Shown piece by piece: positions 11,445 to 22,686 of a stretch of 64,000 nt of DNA. Position 1 is the first letter of the stretch, and each line of letters starts with the position of its first letter. Source of the DNA: Xestospongia muta (lineage: Eukaryota > Porifera > Demospongiae > Haplosclerida > Petrosiidae); NCBI GenBank assembly GCA_963693285.1, contig OY848931.1:4816079-4880078 (forward strand), written 5' to 3'. The notes below the pieces were generated by a model. That model was not told the origin of the DNA. It searched no databases and saw nothing but the letters and a program-made list of their open reading frames with translations. The position numbers and the translations under genes are program-made.

Positions 11445-11452
11445 TATAAATA
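11445..11452 (+). promoter_or_regulatory. TATA box of inhibitor paralogue D
   Basis: TATAAATA, in the third copy of the duplicated promoter block, 49 bp before the ATG at 11494. Confidence 0.6.
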
Positions 11453-11493
11453 CACACACATCACATCATAATTTCATTTTTATCAAGCAGAAG

Positions 11494-14400
11494 ATGTTGC
11501 TATCAGCAGTGCTATTTGTTGCTACATTATATTCAGCAACAGCAATTTATCCAGGTAACAGTAATCTCCATATTTGATTAATCTTTATATATTCATTATC
11601 ATTATCATCAATAGATAGTCCACGCTCAGGTTATTGTCGCTTTATCACATGTCCCAGACTTAGCTGTGATAATCCACTTCCACCTGCTCCTGAATATGGT
11701 CGTTGTTGTCCAAGGTGTCCAAGGAGTCAGCTTGTGTTTGTGTTCATTATACATATGTTATTTTATTGTATAAATAGATTATAGAGCTGTGCGGTGTGCA
11801 GCTCCAACCTGTCCTAATCCTATTCCTCTATTTCTACTTATTGTACTTAGTCCACTCTGTGTTTGTTCTAGATTAATGTGTTTACTTGTTGACAATTAAT
11901 TACTAAACATAAGATTAAGTCATTGTTTAGTAGAAATGTTGTAATATTATCTTGTATTATTAAATAGGTCAAACCTGTCCAATAGAAGGTCAAGTATTTC
12001 AACGATGCAAGTCTTGTCCTGTGACATGTGCTAACAGAGATCAACAAATTCCTTGTCCTCTAATCTGTAGACCAGGATGTGGATGTCCACCTGGAACTGT
12101 ATGTATATTATACCAAACAAATTGATAAATAACATTAACTTTATAGGTTATAGACGAAATTAATCAAAAATGTGTAGAACCAGAGAGTTGTCCAAGTACT
12201 CCAACCTGTCCAATAGAAGGTCAAGTATTTCAACGATGCAAGTCTTGTCCTGTGACATGTGCTAACAGAGATGAAATAATTCCGTGTCCTAGAATCTGTA
12301 GACCAGGATGTGGATGTCCACCTGGAACTGTATGTATATTATATTAGACAAATTGATGAATAACATTAATTTTATAGGTTATAGATGAAATTAATCAAAA
12401 ATGTGTGAGACCAGAGAGTTGTCCAAGTACTCCAACCTGTCCAATAGAAGGTCAAGTATTTCAACAATGCAAGTCTTGTCCTGTGACATGTGCTAACAGA
12501 GATCAACAAATTCCATGTCCTAGAATCTGCAGACCAGGATGTGGATGTCCACCTGGAACTGTATGTATATTATATCAGACAAATTGATGAATAACATTAA
12601 TTTTATAGGTTATAGATGAAATTAATCAAAAATGTGTAGAACCAGAGAGTTGTCCAAGTACTCCAACCTGTCCGATAGAAGGTCAAGTATTTCAACAATG
12701 CAAGTCTTGTCCTGTGACTTGTGCTAACAGAGATGAAATAATTCCGTGTCCTCTAATCTGCACACCAGGATGTGGTTGTCCACCTGGAACTGTATGTATA
12801 TTATACCAGACAAATTGATAAATAACATTAATTTTATAGGTTATAGATGAAATTAATCAAAAATGTGTGAGACCAGAGAGTTGTCCAAGTACTCCAAACT
12901 GTCCAATAGAAGGTCAAGTATTTCAACAATGCAAGTCTTGTCCTGTGACTTGTGCTAACAGAGATGAAATAATTCCGTGTCCTCTAATCTGCACACCAGG
13001 ATGTGGATGTCCACCTGGAACTGTATGTATATTATACCAGACAAATTGATAAATAACATTAATTTTATAGGTTATAGATGAAATTAATCAAAAATGTGTG
13101 AGACCAGAGAGTTGTCCAAGTACTCCAAACTGTCCAATAGAAGGTCAAGTATTTCAACAATGCAAGTCTTGTCCTGTGACTTGTGCTAACAGAGATGAAA
13201 TAATTCCGTGTCCTCTAATCTGCACACCAGGATGTGGATGTCCACCTGGAACTGTATGTATATTATACCAAACAAATTGATAAATAACATTAATTTTATA
13301 GGTTATAGACGAAATTAATCAAAAATGTGTGAGACCAGAGAGTTGTCTAAGTACTCCAACCTGTCCAATAGAAGGTCAAGTATTTCAACAATGCAAGTCT
13401 TGTCCTGTGACATGTGCTAACAGAGATCAACAAATTCCATGTCCTAGAATCTGCAGACCAGGATGTGGATGTCCACCTGGAACTGTGTGTATATTATATC
13501 AGACAAATTGATAAATAACATTAATTTTATAGGTTATAGATGAAATTAATCAAAAATGCGTAGAACCAGAGAGTTGTCCAAGTACTCCAACCTGTCCGAT
13601 AGAAGGTCAAGTATTTCAACAATGCAAGTCTTGTCCTGTGACTTGTGCTAACAGAGATGAAATAATTCCGTGTCCTCTAATCTGCACACCAGGATGTGGA
13701 TGTCCACCTGGAACTGTATGTATATTATATTAGACAAATTGATAAATAACATTAATTTTATAGGTTATAGATGAAATTAATCAAAAATGTGTGAGACCAG
13801 AGAGTTGTCCAAGTACTCCAAACTGTCCAATAGAAGGTCAAATATTTCAACAATGCAAGTCTTGTCCTGTGACATGTGCTAACAGAGATCAACAAATTCC
13901 ATGTCCTCTAATCTGTAGACCAGGATGTGGATGTCCACCTGGAAATGTACCTATATTATATCAGACAAATTCATAAACTACATTTATTTTATAGGTTATA
14001 GATGAAATTAATCAAAAATGTGTGAAACCAGAGAGTTGTCCATCTAATAATGAAAACAAGTGTAAATTACCACGTGACCCTGGTCCTTGTCGAGCAGCCA
14101 TTCGTCGGTATTTCTATAATACTAATACTCAAAGATGTGAAAGATTTATCTATGGTGGTTGCCGTGGTAATGACAATAACTTTAGAACTATCCGAGACTG
14201 TCTGAGACAGTGTAGTAGCAGTAAGCATCTATTAATCAATACAAAATCTTATTGTAGTTATTTTATAGCATCATCAAACCCTACAGCTACTTGTAAATTA
14301 CCACGTGACCCTGGTCCTTGTGAAGCAGCCATTACTAGATATTTCTATAACACTAATACTAGACGATGTGAGAGGTTTCTATATGGTGGTTGTCGTGGTA

Positions 14401-15001
14401 ATGCAAATAACTTTGAGAGTTTAAATGACTGTGAAGCAAGGTGTATGAGTGGTAAGTGACATGTCTTCTTCATATTGTATATATCAACCTGTTTATAGAC
14501 AGTGGAAATCCAAGATTTCCTGTTTGTTCCCGAAATTATTGTGCTGGTCAACCAGATCGTCTTTGTACTGTGTAAGTTTCATTATTAATAAGACAATAAG
14601 GAGTGATTTGTTGTTTGGTATATCATAATACATTAATCAATGTATTATCTAGTGTTATTTTGTTATTTATCCCAGTCCAGTAAACACTCTTGGACGATCT
14701 CGTTGTGGTGTGACTATTTGCCGTGCTTGTTATTACTCCCCATGGCCTTTCCCTCTTTCTTATTTAAATAGACAATGCCCCCAAACTATTTCACTCACTA
14801 GTGGTAATAGCAACTGTGCTGATAGTGTAATACTTAAAAAATGGGGATACTGTATGCAAAATGCCTATAAAAGAAGATATCGCAATGTAAGATGAATCAG
14901 CACAATCTATATATAGAATATACATTTTTTATATCATTTAGCATCGATTGAGACATAGAAGATTTCGATGTTGGCGTCCTCCTTATCGATACATTGGTTG
15001 A
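11494..15001 (+). CDS. Secreted multi-domain protease inhibitor (TIL x9, Kunitz x2), paralogue D
   Basis: Exons 11494-11554, 11615-11725, 11968-12098, eight 183-bp exons every 231 bp from 12147 to 13764, then 13995-14220, 14269-14451, 14499-14571, 14676-14886 and 14942-15001 give an intact frame of 839 residues. The order is signal peptide, one VWC-like half module, nine TIL domains, two Kunitz domains (P1 R and E) and the basic Cys-rich tail. A copy of the second VWC exon starts at 11778, but its first Cys is Tyr and its 3' half and donor are deleted. Skipping it keeps phase 1, so it is left out here; that is inference. The CGGC modules of B are missing. More TIL units but fewer Kunitz domains than B. 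Confidence 0.8.
12147..13994 (+). repeat. Tandem array of eight 231-bp TIL exon-intron units (paralogue D)
   Basis: Eight units at exact 231-bp spacing, each with a 183-bp exon and a 48-bp intron. The units starting at 12840 and 13071 encode identical protein. Two loop variants (RDEIIPCPLICTPGC and RDQQIPCPRICRPGC) alternate irregularly, with recombinants between them. Confidence 0.95.
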
Positions 15002-15340
15002 TATGACAATTAAGTCAGTAGAGGATATTGAAGATATGATCAAGACTTAACTTTATTTAATTTGTCATACTACTGTATTTATATACAATATTTGACATAA
15101 TAAAAATTATGCTGTTTGAGTGACAATAATATTTTAAAATCATATGGCTCATGATCTAACAATGTCAGAACTGCTTACAAAATACATAAAGAATGTGTTG
15201 CTGACTGTTGAAGTCCACTTCCTCAATGATATCCTAGTCACCACATGTATCCACGTGTGCATTTGTTATAAACTAAAATTAATTATTAATGTCAATATTA
15301 AATACTAATTAGAATAATTCGGTATACCTCGTGTTAAGCA

Positions 15341-16411
15341 ATGTCTACATATGCTAAAGGACTGTCATATGAGCTGCTGACAATAGCTGTATTAAGATCA
15401 TACTCCTTTAATATAGAACACTGTGGTAAAGTAAGTGACAAAGGAAAAGACTTTTGGGGTCACTGGGTTTTGCCAAATAAACAAGTCCCACTAGTTGGTA
15501 TGTATATAATAAACTATATTACTATAACAAAAAGTACTATAACAATAGTCGTTTATTAAAATTGTGATAAATACTATAATTATAACTGTCATTATTTTTA
15601 TAGTAAGTAGATGCTATCATGATTACTTAGGCTGTGACAGTATTATTGTGTATTACCAAACAGACTTAGTGTGTAGTTTAGTTTTATTTATTAGGTCAAT
15701 GCAAATATCACAATGTAAGATCAACACCATCTTATGTGAGAGAAATGGAAGCTGTCGTGGCAAGGTATAGAATACAAAACCCACCTATTTTAGGCATGGT
15801 GGTCAGCCAATCAGGGTAAGCACTCCATTTTAATAAATTGTGTCTTAATAAACAAGACCAGCTCTCACAAAGTTAATTCCATTATATTTATAATTGTTGT
15901 CACAAATCAACTCCTAATATCATATAAAAGGTATGAACTGTTTAATGTTAACATTTGTCTATTGTGTAACAAGTTTTAGTTGTTTTGTGGCATCAATCTA
16001 CAAAATATAAAATTTTTCTAAATCATTTATTAATAGATTAATTTAGTGGGAGGTGATTCAGGTGATCATTAATACATGACATGTCTCTTTTGTAGATTTA
16101 CTCTAGGATCAATCAGAGCATGTTTGTCCTCTCAACTACCAATTATATTGTGTTCAATACAACCCAACAGATCAGTTAAGTCTTGTCATACAGAAGTATT
16201 AAGCAATAGTCCTTTGCCAGACGTTCCAGTTGACACCAGTCCTCCTAACATAGCTGAAAATTATGAAAGCTTGGAAGGATATATATCTTATTTTTTAATG
16301 AACAGTATAGTCCAAGACATTATACCAAGTATTAGAATAGTTAATTGTTTGAAAGGAAACCAAAGCAGAATAAATCTTTATTACATTAACAATAGTACAA
16401 TAAAAACTTGA
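15341..16411 (+). CDS. RRG7/Mrr-like restriction-endonuclease-fold protein
   Basis: Three exons (15341-15497, 15695-15815, 16096-16411) join in phases 1 and 2 to give 197 residues. Sequence logic fits the DUF2034/RRG7 branch of the PD-(D/E)XK nuclease superfamily. Near the N-terminus is GLSYELLTIAVL followed by GKVSDKGKDFWGHW (candidate catalytic Asp). The second exon starts with QCKYH (candidate Q-x-K) and VREMEAV, and then GMVVSQSGFTLGSIRA, a typical S-x-G-F-T turn before an alpha helix. Family members are nuclease-like; yeast RRG7 is linked to mitochondrial respiratory growth. Two broken copies lie at 6386 and 9510, so this is the only intact one here. It ends 86 bp from the convergent HYKK gene. 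Activity is not shown by sequence alone. Confidence 0.7.
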
Positions 16412-16497
16412 GGACTAATGTCCATTGGGACAGATTATTGGAATGAAAATGAATGATGTCAAAAAAGTATCATTAGCAAAAGGTTGTAAAGTAAAAT

Positions 16498-17895
16498 TTA
16501 TTGATAATAATCCAGGGTTTTCCCTTTTGTTTGAGCCCAAACACGGTCACATTCTTCTTTACCTTTAGAAAGTATCTCTTGCAGTGTAATCCAGGCTGGT
16601 CGAACTGAAATGAGTAAATATTCATTTGTAGGCTCAAGTTGGTATGCGTATTGACCTAAAAAACACATCAATGATAGATAATGAGCACAAAGACATTTGA
16701 CTATTTTCATATTCAAATTGTAATTTGCACATTTGTACACACATAATATTCAATGCTATTTACATACCATTAATGCAGGACTGTGCTAGTCTTCCCAACA
16801 CAATATAGTACAACAAATCTACCTCAATTTCAGACATTGTAAAGACAGATTGGTATCCTGCCAATAAAGGAACTATAGCTTCAATTGGATCAGATTTCTC
16901 TAGCATAGCATAGGCCATTGCAATGCCAAGGTCAAAGACAACAGGAGTAACAACGCAGTCACTGAAATCAATGAAACCATTAATTTCAACATCTCCCTTG
17001 TTCTCAGCAACAACTATATTCAAATCGTTAATGTCATTATGAATAACACCATACGGCAGTGTGGGTATTTTAGGCTCAACATAATCTTCAAAGTTATTGA
17101 GAACTCTTGTAATAATTTGCAATTTTGCAGGATCTTTGATGGCCTTAGGGACCCGTTCACGCAATGTTAGTAAGTATTTTAAGTCCCATTCAGTTAACTT
17201 CCTTGATTTTGCACCAGAATGAGAAAAATCCTAAAAATCCACAAAAAACATTGACACTGAATTAAAACAAAGCTTGATATTTTATATATTTAGTTTTGTT
17301 CAAGGTTATACTACACTACCTTTAAGTCTGTATGCAGCCAACCAATGTATTCTCCAAGCTTAAACATCAATCGAGGAGTTTGAGGAATGTTGTGAAACAT
17401 TTCTCCTGGAATGTACATCAAAATACGAATACAAAATTGCCCAAGGTTGCTAGGAATAGATCCATTTTCAAGTTGTTCTACTGTGTTACTAGTACAACTT
17501 TCTTTGTAGCTTGACAGTGTCTGTTCTGTCATTGTAACTATTTCTGATCCTTTTAATGATTGGATAGGAAAAGGTACGTTGAATCCTTTGGTGTACAAAT
17601 ATTTCTTCATCTCTGTTAAAAATTCAACAGTGTCTGTTTTTGATGAATCCCGTCGATTTAATATCTTCAGTACATACTCATTTTCAGATACAACATGTAC
17701 CCTTTGTCTCAATGGAATTGCAGTACTCTCTGAAGGAGACAATTCACCACGAAAATAGTAGTTACGATCATCATAACTAACTAATTCTTTAATGGAGTCT
17801 TCTACAATATGTCTGAACGAAAAATAATCCTTGATGAGATTGGTAACAGCTTTAGTAGAAAGGGGTGGAGGTCGTATATATGAAGACATTTCCAC
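16498..17895 (-). CDS. HYKK: Hydroxylysine kinase (APH phosphotransferase family)
   Basis: Exons 17320-17895, 16768-17230 and 16498-16655 give 398 residues, close to the vertebrate enzyme's size of about 370. The kinase-like fold is supported by a conserved Lys in YVLKILNR and the phosphotransferase loop HNDINDLNIV with catalytic Asp. The metal-binding IDFSD follows. The aminoglycoside-phosphotransferase domain spans most of the protein. HYKK uses GTP to phosphorylate 5-hydroxylysine from collagen breakdown. Choosing HYKK over other APH-domain proteins rests on overall motif spacing and is fairly but not fully sure. It is convergent with the RRG7-like gene. Confidence 0.8.
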
Positions 17896-18251
17896 GTGGC
17901 GACTCTAAAGCTCCTCCCCATCTGAACCTCCCTACTCTGTTAATTTTCTCATTTAAGTGAGAGGATACTACTGTACAGTGCACACACAGTGAAGGGTTAG
18001 CAACCCAGACTAGTGTAAAGTGATTCTGTTTACTCTCTTATGATCACTGAAAGCCAAGTAATTGCTATTTTACCAGCTGTTTCACTATTGTATGTCTTGT
18101 TGTCCAGCAATAATCATAAGCAAAAAAGTACAAAGCAAATAGTAATAATGTAGATTTGATTGATTATTAATTCATTGGTAATTACATTATTTAAAGTAAC
18201 ATTAGATGACAATTATCAAAGTTTGTAATGATGTCAAACCAATAGTCCATG
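17896..18251. other. Intergenic; contains a diverged copy of the M-family 3' flank
   Basis: 17,980-18,250 resembles 19,885-20,156 and 22,415-22,686, the sequence downstream of the M-family genes. No gene is supported. Confidence 0.55.
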
Positions 18252-19003
18252 TTAATTAGGACAGTTTCCAGGACAATCTATACATAAGAGACAAATATAA
18301 TTATATTATCAAGAACACAATTTATATATACATGTATAGGTATGCACTTACCACAAGCAGCTTGAGTTGTTCCTTCAGCAATACGCTCACAGTCACAGTA
18401 ATATCCAAAGAAACCTCTTTCCCTAAAACGATGCATGAAATTCATTCTTCCAATGGTTATATTCATTGAATCCCTGGAAAGGTTTAACCGTTCACCTCTT
18501 CCTAGCTCCTGTGTTATATTCAATGTACCTTGTGTACATGAATCACAGAAATATATAACATTAATTTTAACATTTGTTCCGTCTCCTCGTGTTCCAGTCT
18601 TAGCTTTTTTTGTTTTTTTGGTTTTCTCTTTTTTTTTGGTTTTCTCTTTTTTTGGTGATTTAGCCTTTTTTGTACCTCCTCTTTGTTTACAACTGAAACC
18701 TATTATTTTTGGGAGTTCCACTTCACAGTTGTCAGGAATATCATTGGCTCTTTGTGCATTGACTGCAAGGATTGCATTTGCAAAGAAATTGTTTGGAAAA
18801 TCTTTGCAAAAATTTTGATCATCTTTATAGAGATCTAGATCCACTCCATAGCCTTTTGGTGGATGGCAGTCTTTAAAGAGAAGACAGCTATTAGTGAATA
18901 ATATTGAAATAAATTATAATTTACCAATTGCATTTGACTCTATGGCAAATAGGCAAAATAAGATTGAGAAGTAAAATAGATTTGCTGCTCCAGATGAAGT
19001 CAT
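18252..19003 (-). CDS. M-family secreted Cys-rich protein, copy 1
   Basis: Exons 18925-19003, 18352-18870 and 18252-18277 give an intact 207-residue frame. Exon 1 is a signal peptide (MTSSGAANLFYFSILFCLFA). The mature part begins DCHPPKGYGVDLDLYKDD and then carries Cys-rich stretches on both sides of a Lys/Thr-rich linker (repeats of KKEKTKK type). Further on are YFCDSC and GYYCDCERIAEGTTQ. The end is CPGNCPN with the last codons on a tiny 26-bp exon. No known domain is recognised. The splice acceptor and 26-bp exon are conserved in all three copies, which supports the model. A secreted, basic, disulphide-rich protein of unknown role. Confidence 0.8.
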
Positions 19004-19439
19004 TCTGACTTAAATTAGTAAAGATATATTGCATTGCAAATTTATAGTGAGTGACTGACAAAAGATTAACTGTAAGACAATAACGAGAATAATTATCAGT
19101 GACAAAATCTAATCACCCACACAAGTGGGCATGTTTACATGTTCTATGGTCATTAATCTATTGTAGTTAATGCCCCTAATTGCATTTTGATATTTGACAC
19201 CTCGTTATTCTGTCTAACAACTAGGTGGTTTTAGACAGAATAACGAGGAGTAGACAAACGCCCAAAAACGTGTGCCTTCAAGAGCATGTACATTATGCAA
19301 ACAGTATTAGCATTGTGAATAGCAGAAAGCTGGAGGTGTAATTACAATGCAAAATTTAATAGTGTGGAAACAGAGCGTGTGTTGTCTGTGTATTTTTGTT
19401 TATAGTACATTATAATGTATAGAAAAGTCAATGTGTCAA
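19004..19439. other. Upstream region of M-family copy 1, with hairpin 19200-19248
   Basis: Non-coding. It includes a perfect 18-bp inverted repeat (19200-19217 with 19231-19248) shared with the decayed copy at 10646-10698. Confidence 0.6.
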
Positions 19440-20050
19440 AGACATCTAGTGACTCTGTTGAAGAGAACAATACACACAATATACTATTGTGTGTAATTCA
19501 AGTCATCTAACACCATATGTTGTATTAGTAGGTGCTCTGGAGTTCTTGTTAGTTAATACTCAGACAATAGTCTTTGCATGGCTATTTGTTGTCTTCACTT
19601 GTTCTCAAGTAACCTGAACATCAAATCATATACGACCATATATATTGGTGCTTATCTGTCTGAAAATGAAGCATCTGATGTGCATAACTGACATAGGTGT
19701 TCTGTCTAATAACTCATCAATGCTTACTAGCACACTAGCTCTATTTCCATTTTCTGCAGTGTTCATGTGCATTTTTGTTTCTGCATTTTGAACACTACCC
19801 ACTCCACACTTTAACTATGACAGTCAGCACTGTAAATATGATCAAGGAAGTGATCCCACTAGCTAATGTCATATACAAGTGCACGTACACACAGTGAAAG
19901 GTCAGCAGCCCTAGACTAATGCACAGTGATCCTGAATATGTCAAATAATCACTGCAAGCCAAGTAATTGCCCATTTTATATACCAGCTGTTTCACTATTG
20001 TATGTCTTATTTTCCAAAAATAATCATTAGCAAAAATTAGTAACAAAACA
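19440..20050. pseudogene. Mosaic of GPCR and MFS transporter gene fragments
   Basis: 19,440-19,545 matches the GPCR exon around 27,300-27,417 and is joined directly to a match for 28,467-28,560 (TM6/TM7 exon), so about 1 kb between them is deleted. A short match to the GPCR start region (24,334-24,357) follows. 19,697-19,880 matches the - strand 3' end of the MFS gene (about 29,385-29,540), where the SGITSLIIFTVLTVIVKVWSG transmembrane helix is still readable. None of the pieces forms a full gene. Confidence 0.8.
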
Positions 20051-20156
20051 AAATGTAGATTTGATTGTTTATTAATTCATTGGTAATTACATTATTTAAA
20101 GTAACATTAGATTACAATTATCAAAGTTTGTAATGATGTCAAACCAATAGTGCATG

Positions 20157-20908
20157 TTAATTAGGACAATTTCCAGGACAATCTATACATAAGAGACAAA
20201 TATAATTACATTATCAAGAACACAATTTATATATACATGTATAGGTATGCACTTACCACAAGTAGCTTGAGTTGTTCCTTCAGCAATACGCTCACAGTCA
20301 CAGTAATATCCAAAGAAACCTCTTTCCCTAAAATGATGCATGAAACTTATTCCTCCAATGGTTATATTCATTGAGTCCCTGGAAAGGTTTAAGCGGTCAC
20401 CTCTTCTTGGCTGCCGTGGTATATTTAATGTACCTCGAGTACATGAATCACAGAAATATATGACATTAATTTGAACATGTGTTCCATCTCCTCGTGTTCC
20501 AGTCTTAGCTTTTTTTGTTTTATTAGTTTTCTCTTTTTTGGAGGTTTTCTCTTTTTTTGGTGATTTAGCCCTTTTTGTACCTCCTCTTTGTTTGCAACTG
20601 AAACCTATTATTTTTGGGAGTTCCACTTTACAGTTGTCAGGAATATCATTGGCTCTTTGTGCATTGACTGCATGGGTTGCATTTGCAAAGAAATTGTTTG
20701 GAAAATCTTTGCAAAAATTTTGATCATCTTTATAGAGATCTAGATCCACTCCATAGCCTTTTGGTGGATGGCAGTCTTTAAAGAGAAGACAGCTATTAGT
20801 GAATACTATTGAAATAAATTATAATTTACCAATTGCATTTGACTCAATGGCAAATAGGCCAAAGAAGATTGAGACGTAAAATAGATTTGTTGCTCCAGAT
20901 GAAGTCAT
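20157..20908 (-). CDS. M-family secreted Cys-rich protein, copy 2
   Basis: Exons 20830-20908, 20257-20775 and 20157-20182 have exactly the lengths of copy 1 and give 207 residues. The protein is nearly identical to copies 1 and 3. Differences cluster in the Lys-rich linker and in the TLNIPRQPRRGDRLNLS stretch. All Cys are kept. The signal peptide exon, splice sites and 26-bp last exon are all intact, so it is likely functional. Confidence 0.8.
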
Positions 20909-21575
20909 TCTGACTAGTAAATAGTAAACATATATTGCATTGCAAATTTATAGCAAGTGGCTGACAAATAATTAACTGTAATACAATAACGAGAATAATT
21001 AATAGTGACAAAATATAGCCCACACAAGTGGGTGTACGTGTTTACGCGTTCTATGGTCATTAATCGATTGTTGTCAATATCTTAATTCATTTTATTTTGT
21101 TATTTTGTCTAACGGAGACAAACGCCCAAAAACGTGTCCCTTAAGGGCATGTACTTTAACGCCAAAACTATTAGTATTGTAACTTACAAATTAGCAGAAA
21201 AGAGTAAGCGTAATTATAACGCCCACATTTAAGGGTGTGGAAATGTTATGTGTTGTTTATGTATTTTTGTTTACAATACATTATATCGTAAAGAAAAAGT
21301 TAATATAAAGTTGATTGAATTCCTCATTTTTACAAAAAATCCTGTTAAATGACACTTTTGGGACTCTAGCTTCTTGTATCAACTTTATAACATTGAGATA
21401 TTTAAACACAAATAGTATAAGGAACAAAACTATATGGGTTTACTTTGAAATAAGTCTTCACTTAATAATAAATCCAATGGAAAGGTCACCAAGGTATATA
21501 TATTTTAGGTGCTCAAGTACTTGTGGCAAGCCATACAGTCCAGCAAGTATTGAAAGATGAAGCATATTTTGTGTT
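20909..21575. other. Upstream region of M-family copy 2
   Basis: Non-coding. It is repeated at 23,439-24,110 in front of copy 3. No promoter motif stands out. The hairpin present upstream of copy 1 is reduced here to one half. Confidence 0.55.
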
Positions 21576-21916
21576 TGAAAGGACATTTCAGACTTAATAT
21601 TTGCCTGGACAACCAATATTAAAAATCAATAAACAAAACCAACTTATATATACAATGCAACAATAATAATCTAGGACTTTGTGTGTGTCTGCCATGTCTG
21701 CCGATGAGATATCTGGTTAGAAGATCGAAACAACCTTGCTAACTCTAACCAATTGTGATCTATCAAGGAATCTATTCCAGCTAACTCATTGGCTGTTACT
21801 ATGGACTCCTTAGATGTATTTTGATTGGTTGTTTTATTGTATTTATAGCTTGGTTTTGTTTATTGATTTTTAGTATTGGTTGTCCAGACAAATATAAAGT
21901 CTGAAATGTCCTTTCA
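21576..21916. mobile_element. MITE-like element with long terminal inverted repeats
   Basis: About 67 bp at the left end (from TGAAAGGACATTTCAGACTT) are repeated in inverted orientation at the right end (to AAGTCTGAAATGTCCTTTCA) with few mismatches. The interior of about 205 bp has no coding potential. The parallel region upstream of copy 3 lacks it, so it inserted after the duplication or was lost from the other copy. Target-site duplication is unclear. Confidence 0.8.
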
Positions 21917-22177
21917 TATCTATTACCCCTCTGCCTAAGACTTTTCAACAATTGTTGTGTTTGTTTAGCATATTATAGTTAAATATAATAGCTTCATTAT
22001 TTTTATTATGCAAAACTGAAAACTCTAATTTTAGCCATTTCCCATTATTACAATGTAATAAGTTGATACAACACATTGAGGTGTTACAATACATGGGCGT
22101 TTTCAATCATGGTATGTACGAGCTCAATGGGTGTAGACTAGCCACACCTCATCAATTTTGTTTTCAAGGTGTACTTG

Positions 22178-22576
22178 GTGCTTATCTGTCTGAAAATGAA
22201 GCATCTGATGTGCATAACTGACATAGGTGTTCTCTCTAATAACTCATCAATGCTTACTAGCACACTAGCTCTATTTCCATTTTCTGCAGTCTTCATGTGC
22301 ATTTTAGTTTCTGCATTTTGAACACTACCCACTCCACACTTTAACTATGACAGTCAGCACTGTAAATATGATCAAGGAAGTGATCCCACTAGCTAATGTC
22401 ATATACAAGTGCACGTACACACAGTGAAAGGTCAGCAGCCCTAGACTAATGCACAGTGATCCTGAATATGTCAAATAATCACTGCAAGCCAAGTAATTGC
22501 CCATTTTATATACCAGCTGTTTCACTATTGTATGTCTTATTTTCCAAAAATAATCATTAGCAAAAATTAGTAACAA
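22178..22576. pseudogene. Second mosaic of MFS and GPCR gene ends
   Basis: It is nearly identical to 19,650-20,050: a short GPCR start match, then the antisense 3' end of the MFS transporter gene, then the M-family 3' flank. A - strand open frame of 83 codons here is a fusion of flank sequence with the transporter's last membrane helix, not a gene. Confidence 0.75.
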
Positions 22577-22686
22577 AACAAAATGTAGATTTGATTGATT
22601 ATTAATTCATTGGTAATTACATTATTTAAAGTAACATTAGATGACAATTATCAAAGTTTGTAATGATGTCAAACCAATAGTGCATG

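Noticed and set aside
12405..13976. Separate small genes of about 60 codons at 231-bp steps
   Set aside because: They begin at GTG codons inside exons and end in intron sequence. They are exons of one spliced inhibitor gene.
12147..13994. CRISPR-like regular repeat
   Set aside because: The period of 231 bp, coding exons and near-identical introns show tandem exon duplication, not repeats with unique spacers.
18435..18818. + strand open frames opposite the M-family exons
   Set aside because: They mirror the Lys-rich linker (Phe/Leu-rich in antisense) and recur in each copy only because the copies are similar.
19795..20046. 83-codon open frame on the - strand (also at 22,325-22,576)
   Set aside because: It joins flank sequence to the last helix of the MFS transporter; a duplicated gene fragment, not an independent gene.
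21315..21560. 81-codon + strand open frame
   Set aside because: The parallel duplicate at 23,840-24,110 has the frame broken, and no signal or domain is seen.
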